Below, in pieces: positions 33,015-41,706 of a DNA stretch of 46,607 bases. The notes under the pieces were generated by a model, which saw only the letters and a list, made by a program, of their open reading frames with translations, was not told the origin of the DNA and did no database searches. The position numbers were made by a program, and so were the translations under genes. This stretch comes from Lachnospiraceae bacterium (GTDB lineage Bacteria > Bacillota > Clostridia > Lachnospirales > Lachnospiraceae): assembly GCA_021201665.1 (NCBI GenBank), contig JAJQEO010000062.1, positions 1-46,607 of the forward strand, in the 5' to 3' direction. Each line of letters opens with the position of its first letter. The stretch's first letter is position 1.

Positions 33015-35363
33015 ATGAGAAACGTAATTAATCTCAACTGTAACTGGCGGTTTATTCAGGAAAATGCAGGCCTTCCTGCTCAGCTTCCGGAAGACTGGCA
33101 GACGGTCTGCCTGCCGCATACCTGGAATGCCATCGACGGCATGGACGGGAACGGCAGCTATGATCGCGGGACATACTGGTACGCAAAGGAATTTGCGACA
33201 CCGAAACAACAGTCCCGCACCGCGCGAAGCGCATCGGAATGTGCGGGACGATCTGCCTCCGAACAAAGTGAGGGGGCGATTCCTTTGAAGGGCGGGCGCG
33301 TGTATGTGGAAATCCTTGCCGCTGGTCAGCAGGCGACTGTCTATGTGAACGGCACGGAAGTCGTTTATCACGAGGGCGGCTATTCGACCTTCCGCGCGGA
33401 TATTACAGATCTGTGCAAGGAGGAGGGAGAGAATCTTCTCGTGATTGCCTGCAGCAATGAGTACAAGGACAGCGTTTATCCGCAGTCGGCCGATTTTACC
33501 TTTTATGGCGGCCTCTACCGCGGCGTGAACCTGGTTTCCGTACCGAATACACACTTCGATCTCGATTACTATGGCGGGCCTGGCCTGGCTGTGACGCCGA
33601 AGCCATGCGAGTCCGGCTGTGGCGGAGCTACTTTTGAAGTTGAATCCTGGGTGACAAACCCGGATGAGAATTTCACCGTCCTTTATTCGATTAAGGACGC
33701 GGACGGCCGCGAGGTGGCCTCGGCGGCGAGACCGGCGGACGACACGAAGACGACCATCTATGTGCCGGATGTCACAAGATGGGATCTGGACAATCCGTAC
33801 CTCTATACGGTGACTGCGACTCTGCAGCGCAGGAACGAGGCGTATGACGAGGTGTCCGCCCGTGTCGGCGTCAGGAGCTTTTCCGTGGATCCGGACAAGG
33901 GCTTCATCATCAACGGTGTGGAGACCCCGCTGCGCGGCGTGAGCCGTCATCAGGATCAGCTCTACAAAGGCAACGCTCTTTCCAAAGAGGATCATTATCA
34001 TGACGCGGAACTGATCAAGGAGCTCGGCGCGAACACCATCCGTCTGGCGCACTATCAGCACAATCAGTATTTCTATGACGCGTGTGATGAGCTGGGCTTT
34101 GCGGTATGGGCAGAGATCCCGTTCATCAGCGTGTTTAACGCGGATCCGGCGGCGCACCAGAACTGCATCAGCCAGATGAAGGAGCTGATCATTCAGAATT
34201 ACAACCATCCGTCGATCATGTTCTGGGGCGTGTCGAATGAGATCCTCATCGGCGGCATTTCCGACCAGCTGGTGGCGAACCATAAGGAGCTGAACGAGCT
34301 CTGCCATCAGCTTGACCCGACCCGCCTGACGACGATCGCGCATGTGACGATGACGCCGGTGCAGAGCCCGATCCACAACATCACCGACATCGAGAGCTAC
34401 AACCACTACTTTGGCTGGTACGGCGGCAAGATGGAGGACAACGGTCCGTGGCTTGACAATTTCCATAAGGTGCATCCGGAGATCTGCCTCGGCCTTTCTG
34501 AGTATGGCTGCGAGGGCATCATCACCTATCACGGACCGAACCCGGCGTGCAAGGACTACAGCGAGGAGTATCAGGCGCTGTACCATGAGCATATGGCGAA
34601 GGTGCTTGACGAGAGACCATGGATGTGGTCCAGCCATGTGTGGAATATGTTTGATTTTGGCTGCGCGGCGCGCGACGAGGGCGGTGTAGCGGGCAGAAAC
34701 AACAAGGGTCTGATGACCATCGACCGCAAAACGAAGAAGGACAGCTATTTTATCTATCAGGCCTACTGGACCACGAAGCCGATGGTACACGTCTGCGGCA
34801 GACGCTACGCGCAGCGCGCGGGCGAGACCACCGAGATCCGCGTATACTCGAATCAGCCGACGGTCGCCCTGTATCTGAACGGAGAGCTGGTCGAAGAGAA
34901 ATCCGCTTCGAAGGTATTTGTCTTTACTGTGGCGCTTAAGGAGGGTTCCAACATCGTCCTCGCCGTTGCGGGCGATGTGAAGGACTCCATCTCGCTGGAG
35001 AAGGTGGAGAAAGAGCCGTCCATTTACGTGCTGCCGGAAGTGAACGAGCGCAACGAGGGCGTCGCGAACTGGTTCAAGCTGGCAGGCGATCTGGATCTGA
35101 CCGCGCCGATGGAATTCCCGGAGGGCAAGTACAGCATTAAAAATACATTTGAAGAGCTCGCAAAATGTCCGGAAGCACTGGCTGAGGCGTCGGAAGCGTT
35201 TAAGTTGGCGATGAATATGACGATGGCTCCGGGCGAGGGCATGTGGGACATGATGAAAGCCATGACCATGGAAGCCGCGCTTGAGATGGCCGGATCTCTG
35301 TGTCCGGAAGGATTTGCCGAGAGCGTCAACGCGAAGCTGATCAAATACGATATCGTTGAATAA
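33015..35363 (+). CDS. Glycoside hydrolase family 2 exo-beta-glycosidase
   Basis: A 782-residue GH2 enzyme. The sugar-binding and sandwich domains precede a TIM barrel with the acid/base Glu409 in GVSNEIL and the nucleophile Glu496 in LSEYGCEG. The stretch HVWNMFDFGCAARDEGG, then NNKGLMTIDRKTKKD, is closest in feel to small beta-galactosidases. Genetic context (UxuA) would allow a beta-glucuronidase; sequence alone does not decide. No signal peptide, so it acts inside the cell after uptake. An insert at residues 64-92 holds an inverted repeat, and about 80 helical residues extend the C-terminus. AAGGAGG precedes ATG 33015. Confidence 0.9.
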   Translation: MRNVINLNCNWRFIQENAGLPAQLPEDWQTVCLPHTWNAIDGMDGNGSYDRGTYWYAKEFATPKQQSRTARSASECAGRSASEQSEGAIPLKGGRVYVEILAAGQQATVYVNGTEVVYHEGGYSTFRADITDLCKEEGENLLVIACSNEYKDSVYPQSADFTFYGGLYRGVNLVSVPNTHFDLDYYGGPGLAVTPKPCESGCGGATFEVESWVTNPDENFTVLYSIKDADGREVASAARPADDTKTTIYVPDVTRWDLDNPYLYTVTATLQRRNEAYDEVSARVGVRSFSVDPDKGFIINGVETPLRGVSRHQDQLYKGNALSKEDHYHDAELIKELGANTIRLAHYQHNQYFYDACDELGFAVWAEIPFISVFNADPAAHQNCISQMKELIIQNYNHPSIMFWGVSNEILIGGISDQLVANHKELNELCHQLDPTRLTTIAHVTMTPVQSPIHNITDIESYNHYFGWYGGKMEDNGPWLDNFHKVHPEICLGLSEYGCEGIITYHGPNPACKDYSEEYQALYHEHMAKVLDERPWMWSSHVWNMFDFGCAARDEGGVAGRNNKGLMTIDRKTKKDSYFIYQAYWTTKPMVHVCGRRYAQRAGETTEIRVYSNQPTVALYLNGELVEEKSASKVFVFTVALKEGSNIVLAVAGDVKDSISLEKVEKEPSIYVLPEVNERNEGVANWFKLAGDLDLTAPMEFPEGKYSIKNTFEELAKCPEALAEASEAFKLAMNMTMAPGEGMWDMMKAMTMEAALEMAGSLCPEGFAESVNAKLIKYDIVE
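33212..33249. repeat. Palindrome in an in-frame insert of the GH2 gene
   Basis: GTCCCGCAC (33212-33220) and GTGCGGGAC (33241-33249) pair perfectly inside coding sequence. The insert encodes a Ser/Ala/Glu/Arg-rich stretch (QSRTARSASECAGRSASEQ) between two strands of the N-terminal domain, where relatives have a short loop. Confidence 0.7.
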
Positions 35364-35365
35364 TC

Positions 35366-35410
35366 GTAACTATTCAGTACAGTACCTCGCACTTGCTGCG
35401 AGGTACGTAT
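35366..35410 (+). repeat. Dispersed hairpin repeat F, copy 2
   Basis: GTAAC flank at 35366, then a perfect 10-bp stem GTACCTCGCA (35382-35391) and TGCGAGGTAC (35397-35406) with loop CTTGC. It begins 2 bp after the GH2 stop region and may end that transcript. Its reverse-oriented twin is at 3071-3116. Confidence 0.75.
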
Positions 35411-35452
35411 GAGAGTATACAGCATACGAAACAATTACGAATAATACATGAT

Positions 35453-35650
35453 TTACAGAGGGTTTTGCGGTTTCTGTAAGGAGCTGTTACGAAATAACAT
35501 GTGCAGATTGTGCCGAATAACGTGTGAAGCACAGGCCATAAAAACGTAGGTGCAGCGGGCTGCGTCGAGGTTTTTATGACCTGCGATTCGCTCGTTAGGC
35601 GGTGCAGGATGCATAAGTTATTTCGAAACAGATCATAAGGCCCTCTGTAA
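35453..35650. mobile_element. MITE-like 198-bp nested palindrome
   Basis: Three nested inverted pairs share one centre: TTACAGAGGG (35453-35462) with CCCTCTGTAA (35641-35650); CTGTTACGAAATAAC (35484-35498) with GTTATTTCGAAACAG (35617-35631, one mismatch); CATAAAAAC (35537-35545) with GTTTTTATG (35570-35578). No ORF lies inside. Perfect 10-bp termini and small size suggest a miniature transposable element, though no target duplication is evident. Confidence 0.6.
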
Positions 35651-35670
35651 GAGAACACAGAAAACAAAAG

Positions 35671-35692
35671 CCCCGGGGGAAAATTTTCGGGG
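35671..35692 (+). promoter_or_regulatory. Short hairpin in the leader of the symporter gene
   Basis: CCCCG (35671-35675) and CGGGG (35688-35692) flank GGGGAAAATTTT. It is 24 bp before the symporter ATG and just upstream of its ribosome site, so it could affect translation or end transcripts from the left. Confidence 0.4.
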
Positions 35693-35716
35693 AAACAAGA
35701 AAGAGAGGAATTTACA

Positions 35717-37114
35717 ATGGCTAAGACAGCTGCAAAGGTGAAGCCGTTTGGCTGGGCCGATAAGATCGGCTACGCGATGGGCGACTTCGGAAACGATTTT
35801 ACATTTATTCTATCATCCAGCTTTTTGCTGAAGTTTTACACGGACGTCATGGGAGTATCGGCCTTTCTGGTCGGCGTGATGATGATGCTTGCCCGCTTTG
35901 TGGATGCCTTCACGGATACGGCGATGGGACAGATCGTGGACCGCTCTGAAGCGACAGCTGGTGGAAAATTCACGCCCTGGATCCGCCGCTTTATGGGACC
36001 GGTGGCGGTTGCCTCTTTTCTGATGTACGCGACCTGGTTCAAGGGCATGCCGATGGGCTTTAAGATCGTCTGGATGTTCGTGACGTATCTGCTCTGGGGC
36101 AGCGTCTGCTACACTGGCGTCAACATTCCTTACGGCTCCATGGCTTCTGCAATTTCGGATAATCCCGAGGACCGTGTACAGCTCTCCAGCTGGAGAAACA
36201 TCGGCGCGACTCTGGCCGGCACTGTGATCGGCGTGGTGCTGCCGCTGGTGGTGTATTACAAGGATGCGGACGGTCTCACCCGTCTGTCCGGTACGAAGCT
36301 CAGCGTTGCGGCTCTTGTCTGCTCGATCGGCGCGGTCGTCTGCTATCTGCTTTGCACGAGCCTGACTACAGAACGTGTAAAAATTGAGAAAAAGACAGAG
36401 AAATTCAGCTTCAGTGCATTGATCAAACAGCTGTTTTCCAGCCGTGCGCTGGTTAGCATTATCGTGGCTGCGATTGTTCTTCTGCTGGCGCAGCTGACCA
36501 TGCAGGGCATGAACGCTTACATTTTCCCGAACTATTTCAACAGTGCTTCCGGAGCTTCCATTGCGGCGCTGATCGGCAGCGTTCTGATGATTATCCTTGC
36601 TCTGTTCGTAATCCCGCCGATGTCTAAGAGATTCGGTAAGAAAGAAGTGGCAATTTTCGGAAATATCATTGCGGTAGCAGGTTATCTCGCGGCTTTTCTT
36701 CTGCGTACCACCAATATGGGCTTCTATATTCTTCTGTATACTCTTGGCTACTTTGGAATCGCGTTCTTTAACACCTGTATCTGGGCGATGATCACGGATG
36801 TGATTGATGAAGATGAGGTTCGCCGCGGCAGCCGTTCCGACGGTACGATCTACTCGCTGTATTCGTTCGCGAGAAAGATTGGTCAGGCGCTGTCCTCAGG
36901 TCTTACCGGTGCTCTTCTGACGATGATCGGCTATACGGACGCGACCGCGTTTGACGCGGATGTTCTGAGCGGTATCTACACGGTAGGAACACTGATCCCT
37001 GCCATAGGATTTGGGCTGCTGATCATCGTGCTTCTGTTCTGGTATCCGCTGGGCAAGAAACAGGTAGACGCGAATGCGGCAACGCTTGCTTCCAGAAAGA
37101 ATGGGAAGAAGTAA
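35717..37114 (+). CDS. GPH family sugar:cation symporter (MelB-like)
   Basis: Cytoplasmic membrane importer of the glycoside-pentoside-hexuronide:cation family, 465 residues with about 12 helices. Family marks include GYAMGDFGNDFTFILSSSFLLKFYTD, the loop MGQIVDRSEATAGGKFTPWI, and NIPYGSMASAISDNPEDRVQLSSWRN. GPH members bring in melibiose, pentosides or glucuronides. Placed between a cytoplasmic GH2 and GH3, it probably imports their substrate. GAGAGG lies before ATG 35717. Confidence 0.92.
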   Translation: MAKTAAKVKPFGWADKIGYAMGDFGNDFTFILSSSFLLKFYTDVMGVSAFLVGVMMMLARFVDAFTDTAMGQIVDRSEATAGGKFTPWIRRFMGPVAVASFLMYATWFKGMPMGFKIVWMFVTYLLWGSVCYTGVNIPYGSMASAISDNPEDRVQLSSWRNIGATLAGTVIGVVLPLVVYYKDADGLTRLSGTKLSVAALVCSIGAVVCYLLCTSLTTERVKIEKKTEKFSFSALIKQLFSSRALVSIIVAAIVLLLAQLTMQGMNAYIFPNYFNSASGASIAALIGSVLMIILALFVIPPMSKRFGKKEVAIFGNIIAVAGYLAAFLLRTTNMGFYILLYTLGYFGIAFFNTCIWAMITDVIDEDEVRRGSRSDGTIYSLYSFARKIGQALSSGLTGALLTMIGYTDATAFDADVLSGIYTVGTLIPAIGFGLLIIVLLFWYPLGKKQVDANAATLASRKNGKK

Positions 37115-37293
37115 TAAGGAAGGATAGAAAACGCTGCTATTTTGGACAGGTCTTCGCACCACTGTGAAGACCGTATAAAGATTCATGAAAACGAATAAAA
37201 ATATACGAATGCAGGCAATGCAGGAAATGTATCTGATATCGTTTTTGTGACAGCGGGCGGCGTTTCGCCGCCCGCGCCAGAAAGGAGTTGGCA

Positions 37294-38154
37294 ATGGCAG
37301 ATAGTCTGGCAGAATTTACGAAACAGCATGAGTACCTCATCTGCGTTGACAGTGACGGGTGTGCGATGGATACGATGGACATCAAACATATCCGCTGTTT
37401 TGGCCCCTGCATGGTGGATGAGTGGGGGCTGGAAAAGTGGCGTAAGGAGCTCCTGGCACGCTGGAATGAGATCAATCTTTATACGATGACCCGCGGCATC
37501 AACCGTTTCAAGGGGTTGGCAATGGCGCTTCGCGAGATTGACGGAAAATACCGGAGGATTGACGATCTGGAATCGTTGGAAGCCTGGGCCGGGAGTGCCC
37601 CGGAGCTTTCCAATGACGCTTTGAAAAAGACAATTGATGAGAATGTGGCGGCGGGCCATCCCCATATTTCCCTGGAAAAGGCACTTGCCTGGAGCAATGC
37701 CGTAAACCGCGCGATCTCCAGGCTGGCGCAGGATGAGAGGAAACCCTTTGAAGGCGTGGACATGGCGCTCACCCTGGCTCACCGGCAGGCGGATGTGGTC
37801 ATCGTCTCCAGCGCGAACCTGGGCGCGGTCCTGGAGGAATGGGATCTGTACGGGCTTCTGGAGCACACCGACGTCGTGCTGGCGCAGGACTCCGGCAGCA
37901 AGGCGTTCTGCATCGGTGAAATGCTCAAAAAGGGTTATGAGAAGGATCATGTGCTGATGTGCGGAGACGCGCCGGGAGATTTGGATGCGGCCCGGAAAAA
38001 CGGAGTATTTTATTTTCCGATCCTCGTAAAACATGAGGCGGAGAGCTGGGCCGAATTCACAGACGAGGGATTTACGCGTCTGATTGAAGGCACTTATGCG
38101 GGCGCGTATCAGGAGGAACAGATCCGGGCGTTTACGGAAAATCTGGGAGGCTGA
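37294..38154 (+). CDS. HAD family hydrolase
   Basis: A 286-residue haloacid-dehalogenase-fold hydrolase, probably a phosphatase. The opening ICVDSDGCAMDTM supplies the catalytic Asp pair, VVIVSSANLG gives motif II, and HVLMCGDAPGDLDAARKNGVFYFPIL gives motif IV with the metal-binding aspartates. A large helical cap lies between motifs I and II. AAAGGAG at 37281-37287 places the start at ATG 37294 rather than TTG 37288. It lies in the carbohydrate cluster and may act on a sugar phosphate. Confidence 0.88.
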   Translation: MADSLAEFTKQHEYLICVDSDGCAMDTMDIKHIRCFGPCMVDEWGLEKWRKELLARWNEINLYTMTRGINRFKGLAMALREIDGKYRRIDDLESLEAWAGSAPELSNDALKKTIDENVAAGHPHISLEKALAWSNAVNRAISRLAQDERKPFEGVDMALTLAHRQADVVIVSSANLGAVLEEWDLYGLLEHTDVVLAQDSGSKAFCIGEMLKKGYEKDHVLMCGDAPGDLDAARKNGVFYFPILVKHEAESWAEFTDEGFTRLIEGTYAGAYQEEQIRAFTENLGG

Positions 38155-38165
38155 GGAGTAATGGC

Positions 38166-38236
38166 CGGTGGATAGTGATTAGCAATCAGTGGTTAGTGGC
38201 TGGTGATTACTGGTCAGTGGCTGGCAGGCAGCGGAT
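38166..38236. repeat. Degenerate GGTTAGTGGCTGG low-complexity tract, copy 1
   Basis: Short variants of CAGTGGTTAGTGGCTGGTGAT are strung without fixed period. A similar tract lies at 40129-40216, on the other side of the GH3 gene, so the GH3 gene is bracketed by them. Confidence 0.65.
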
Positions 38237-38256
38237 AGCCGATGGCGATTTGCAAT

Positions 38257-38285
38257 ATTATAGTAAACGACGTAAGTCATTTCAC
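38257..38285. repeat. Repeat D copy upstream of GH3
   Basis: ATTATAGTAAACGACGTAAG followed by a weaker complementary half. Here the TATAAT end would read left, away from the GH3 gene, so a promoter role for GH3 is not supported. Confidence 0.7.
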
Positions 38286-38358
38286 ATTGCTTTGCGACAG
38301 GCAGGTCTGGAGCCTGCATTTAATAATTGCTTCCGGATAAAGTAAGGAGACATGCAAT

Positions 38359-40128
38359 ATGGTAGATATGAAAGCGAAGCCGTTTTATCTCTCCGATGAG
38401 GACTGTGCCTGGGTGGAGCAGACCATCGAGGGGATGACGGATGAGGAGAAGGTCGGGCAGCTGTTTTTCCAGCTGACGGAGTCTCAGGATGAGAATTATC
38501 TGAAAACCTTGATGGAAAAATACCACCTCGGCGGCTGCCGCTACAACGGGATGCCGGGGAAGATGGTGCAGGATCAGAACCGTATCCTGCAGAAATACGC
38601 GAAGGTGCCGATTTTTATCGCATGCAATACGGAGGCGGGCGGCGACGGCGCCTGCGCGGATGGCACGGCGATCGGCTCGGGCGTGAAAATTGGCGCAACG
38701 GATAAGACGGAGTATGCTTTCGCGCTCGGCAAAATGTCGAACGAGGAGGCTGCCGCAATCGGATGTAATATGGCATTTGCACCCGTCTGCGATATCGTGT
38801 ATAATTGGGAGAACACCGAAGTCATCTGCCGTGCGTTCGGCAACGATCCGCAGCGTGTGGCAAGGATGAGCGCGGCCTATGTGCAGGGCGCGCACACGAT
38901 CCCGGGCTTTGCCTGCGCGGCGAAGCATTTTCCGGGCAACGGACAGGATTTCCGTGACGCGCATCTTTCCAACAATGTCAATTATTTTTCACCGGAAAAA
39001 TGGGACGAAACCTATGGTCTGGTGTACCGCACTCTGATTGAGGAGGGGCTGGACGCGATCATGGCCGGACACATCATGCTCCCGGCGTACGCAAAGGCGA
39101 TCAACCCGGATCTGAAGGATGAGGACATGATGCCGGCGACCTTAAGCCCGGAGATCATGCAGGGTCTGCTGCGCGACCGGCTGGGATTCAACGGCATGGT
39201 CGTGACGGATGCCTCCCACATGGTGGGTATGACGGACCGTATGACGAGGAAAGAGATGCTTCCGCGCTGCATTATGGCCGGATGCGATATGTTCCTGTTC
39301 TTCAACGATCCGGACGAGGACTTCGCGACGATGCTGGCCGCCTACCAGGACGGCACGATCACAGAGGAGCGTATGACGGAGGCACTGACACGCATTCTGG
39401 CACTGAAAGCGCATCTGGGGCTGAACAAAAAGGCGCCTGACGAGCGTGTCCCGGGACCGGAGATCCTGGAGAGTGCGCTTGGAAAGGCAGAATATAAGCA
39501 GATGCACAAGGCCATCAGTGACGACTGCATCACACTGGTGAAATACAAGGACGCGGACGTGCTTCCGCTGACACCCGAACGCTACAAGAGAATCATGATC
39601 GTTCACGTCAAAGCGGCGGAGAGCGGCATGGCGCCTCTGATGAAGATGCTCGGCATGGGCGGCGGCAAGAACCCAGCGGAGCTTTTGAAGGAAAAGCTCT
39701 GCGCGAAAGGGTTTGACGCGTTTGTATACGAAAGCCCGCTTGACAAGATGAAAAAACAGATCGAGGCGGGCGAGAAGCCGAGCCTGAACGTGTATTTTGC
39801 CGGGAAAAATGCCATCGCGGACTTTACAGGCGGCATGGATCTGGTCATCACGCTCTGCGATGTCTCAGGCGGCAGACCGGTCTTCGGTATGTCCAAGGGC
39901 GGCGGCGAAATCCCATGGTATGTCTTTGAAATACCGGTGGTTGTCATTGGCTGCGGACAGCCGACCATGCTGGCGGATATCCCGCAGGCGCGCACGTACA
40001 TCAATACCTACGACGCGAAGGACGACACCTTTGACGCGCTGATTGACGACCTGATGGCAGGACCGGAGGCATTCAAGGGCAAAGATCCGATCGACAGCTT
40101 CTGCGGGCTGTTTGACACGCGGCTGTGA
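38359..40128 (+). CDS. Glycoside hydrolase family 3 enzyme
   Basis: A 589-residue GH3 enzyme, beta-glucosidase or beta-N-acetylhexosaminidase type. The barrel has AAKHFPGNGQDFRDAHLS, resembling the catalytic His/Asp loop of NagZ-type enzymes, and the nucleophile Asp284 in VVTDASHM. A second alpha/beta domain (about 390-589) follows. No signal peptide, so cytoplasmic. GGAG lies upstream of ATG 38359. It probably acts on imported oligosaccharides along with the GH2 enzyme. The exact substrate cannot be read from sequence. Confidence 0.9.
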   Translation: MVDMKAKPFYLSDEDCAWVEQTIEGMTDEEKVGQLFFQLTESQDENYLKTLMEKYHLGGCRYNGMPGKMVQDQNRILQKYAKVPIFIACNTEAGGDGACADGTAIGSGVKIGATDKTEYAFALGKMSNEEAAAIGCNMAFAPVCDIVYNWENTEVICRAFGNDPQRVARMSAAYVQGAHTIPGFACAAKHFPGNGQDFRDAHLSNNVNYFSPEKWDETYGLVYRTLIEEGLDAIMAGHIMLPAYAKAINPDLKDEDMMPATLSPEIMQGLLRDRLGFNGMVVTDASHMVGMTDRMTRKEMLPRCIMAGCDMFLFFNDPDEDFATMLAAYQDGTITEERMTEALTRILALKAHLGLNKKAPDERVPGPEILESALGKAEYKQMHKAISDDCITLVKYKDADVLPLTPERYKRIMIVHVKAAESGMAPLMKMLGMGGGKNPAELLKEKLCAKGFDAFVYESPLDKMKKQIEAGEKPSLNVYFAGKNAIADFTGGMDLVITLCDVSGGRPVFGMSKGGGEIPWYVFEIPVVVIGCGQPTMLADIPQARTYINTYDAKDDTFDALIDDLMAGPEAFKGKDPIDSFCGLFDTRL

Positions 40129-40216
40129 TAGTGGTCAGTGGCTGGTGATCAGTGGTTAGTTGCTGATGGCTGGCGGTCAGTGACTGGTGGCCAGCGACAA
40201 GCGGCTGGCGGCTGAT
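40129..40216. repeat. Degenerate GGTTAGTGGCTGG low-complexity tract, copy 2
   Basis: Variants of AGTGGTTAGTTGCTGATGGC repeated with uneven spacing between the GH3 stop and the uxuA leader. It matches 38166-38236 in word content and orientation. Confidence 0.65.
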
Positions 40217-40291
40217 GTGTACAGTTTGCCGCCTGAATGGTTCGTGTATAAAGATGAAATCGGTGTATTTACAGGAAGGAGGAATACTCAT

Positions 40292-41365
40292 ATGCAGATG
40301 ACATTTCGCTGGTATGGCGAAGGCAACGACAGCATCACGCCGGAGATGATCAAACAGATCCCTGGCGTGACAGGTCTGGTATGGGCTCTTCACCACAAGC
40401 AGGCCGGAGAGGTCTGGGAAGTGGATGAGATTGAAGAGGCACGCCGCCAGATCGAGGGCGCAGGCTTTAACATGGATGTAGTTGAGAGTGTGAATGTCCA
40501 TGACGATATCAAAATCGGCCTGCCGACCCGTGATCAGTATATTGAAAACTATAAGACGACGCTGCGCAACCTGGCTCAGTTTGGCGTGAAGGTAGTAACC
40601 TACAATTTCATGCCGATCTTTGACTGGACGCGTACTGATCTGTTCCACCCGATGGGGGACGGCTCGACGGCTCTTTTCTATGAAAAGGAGCGCATTCAGG
40701 ACGATTATAAGGAGATGGCGAACTACATCCTCAACAATCTGAATGGCCTGACATTCCCGGGATGGGAGCCGGAGCGCATGGCAAAGCTGGACGAGCTGTT
40801 CGCGGCCTATGCGCCTGTCACTAAAGAGAAGCTCTGGGAGAACCTGAAATATTTCCTGGAGGCGATTATGCCGACCTGCCATGAGACCGGCATCAAGATG
40901 GCGATTCATCCGGATGATCCGCCATGGGACATCTTCGGGCTGCCGCGCCTTCTGGTAGACAAGGAGTCCATCGGGCGGTTCCTGACCATGGTAGATGATC
41001 CGTACAATGACCTGTGCCTGTGCTCCGGCTCGCTCGGAGCCAATCCGGACAATGATATCCCGGATATCGTGCGCACCTACTGCGACCGCATCGCCTTTGC
41101 CCATGTGCGCAACGTGAAGCATTTCCCGAACGGAGACTTCACGGAAGCTTCCCACCGGGACTGCGACGGCGACGTGCGGATTCTGGACATCATGAAGGCG
41201 TATCACGACTGCGGTTTCAAGGGTTACATGCGTCCGGATCACGGCCGCCACATCTGGAACGAGCAGTGCCGTCCCGGCTACGGACTCTACGACCGCGCCC
41301 TGGGCATCATGTACCTGTGGGGATGCTGGGATATGCTGGAAAAGACGGATGGAAAAATTGAGTAA
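40292..41365 (+). CDS. uxuA: Mannonate dehydratase
   Basis: Converts D-mannonate to 2-keto-3-deoxygluconate in the hexuronate pathway. The 357-residue TIM barrel includes MTFRWYGEGNDSI, GVKVVTYNFMPIFDWTRTDL, the metal-site segments HPDDPPWDIFGLPRL, CSGSLGANPDNDI, FAHVRNVK and YMRPDHGRHIW. The longer frame to 40187 comes from repeat DNA; ATG 40292 has AAGGAGG before it and the family start. An SDR of the type usually paired with UxuA as fructuronate reductase follows, though it is broken. Confidence 0.95.
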   Translation: MQMTFRWYGEGNDSITPEMIKQIPGVTGLVWALHHKQAGEVWEVDEIEEARRQIEGAGFNMDVVESVNVHDDIKIGLPTRDQYIENYKTTLRNLAQFGVKVVTYNFMPIFDWTRTDLFHPMGDGSTALFYEKERIQDDYKEMANYILNNLNGLTFPGWEPERMAKLDELFAAYAPVTKEKLWENLKYFLEAIMPTCHETGIKMAIHPDDPPWDIFGLPRLLVDKESIGRFLTMVDDPYNDLCLCSGSLGANPDNDIPDIVRTYCDRIAFAHVRNVKHFPNGDFTEASHRDCDGDVRILDIMKAYHDCGFKGYMRPDHGRHIWNEQCRPGYGLYDRALGIMYLWGCWDMLEKTDGKIE

Positions 41366-41458
41366 TCCCGTGGCTGAGGGATGCTGATCCCGCACCTGAC
41401 AGATGGATACAGAGACCAGCCTTGAAGAGGATTTGCTCACGCTGACAGGATGGAAAAC

Positions 41459-41489
41459 GGGGCGCTGGTGTGCAGTGCCCCATTTTTAT
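41459..41489 (+). terminator. Intrinsic terminator after uxuA
   Basis: GGGGC (41459-41463) with GCCCC (41477-41481), extended by CTG/CAG pairs, is followed by ATTTTTAT. Confidence 0.75.
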
Positions 41490-41493
41490 GCAC

Positions 41494-41605
41494 AGGGCTG
41501 CGAGAGGAATTATTCCGGCTGCCGCCGGACGCAGCCCGCGCAGGCTATGTTCCGATTTGCGAAGCAAATCGAGAACTCTGGAGTAGGGGACAAGTCCCCC
41601 TACTC
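41494..41605. repeat. Composite repeat between uxuA and the SDR gene (modules B and C)
   Basis: Module B (41494-41540) has GCGAGAGGAATT and ends GCAGCCCGCGC, as at 2276. Module C-like hairpin GAGTAGGGG (41581-41589) pairs with CCCCTACTC (41597-41605). Module A is absent between them, unlike 2276-2452. The region 41366-41706 holds no gene. Confidence 0.65.
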
Positions 41606-41706
41606 GATTGCACACAGCTCGCGCTTTTATGGTATACCGTGTGTACTGTCAGGCAGCTTTTAGATAATGTTGTAATAATGAAATAACGCGAAAAGAAGGA
41701 TACGAT

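Noticed and set aside
33009..34790. 593-codon minus-strand open frame opposite the GH2 gene
   Set aside because: It is the antisense shadow of a clear GH2 enzyme in GC-rich coding sequence and has no recognisable domains or ribosome site.
40073..41440. 455-codon minus-strand frame opposite uxuA
   Set aside because: Antisense of uxuA and of low-complexity DNA; histidine- and arginine-rich with no family signature.
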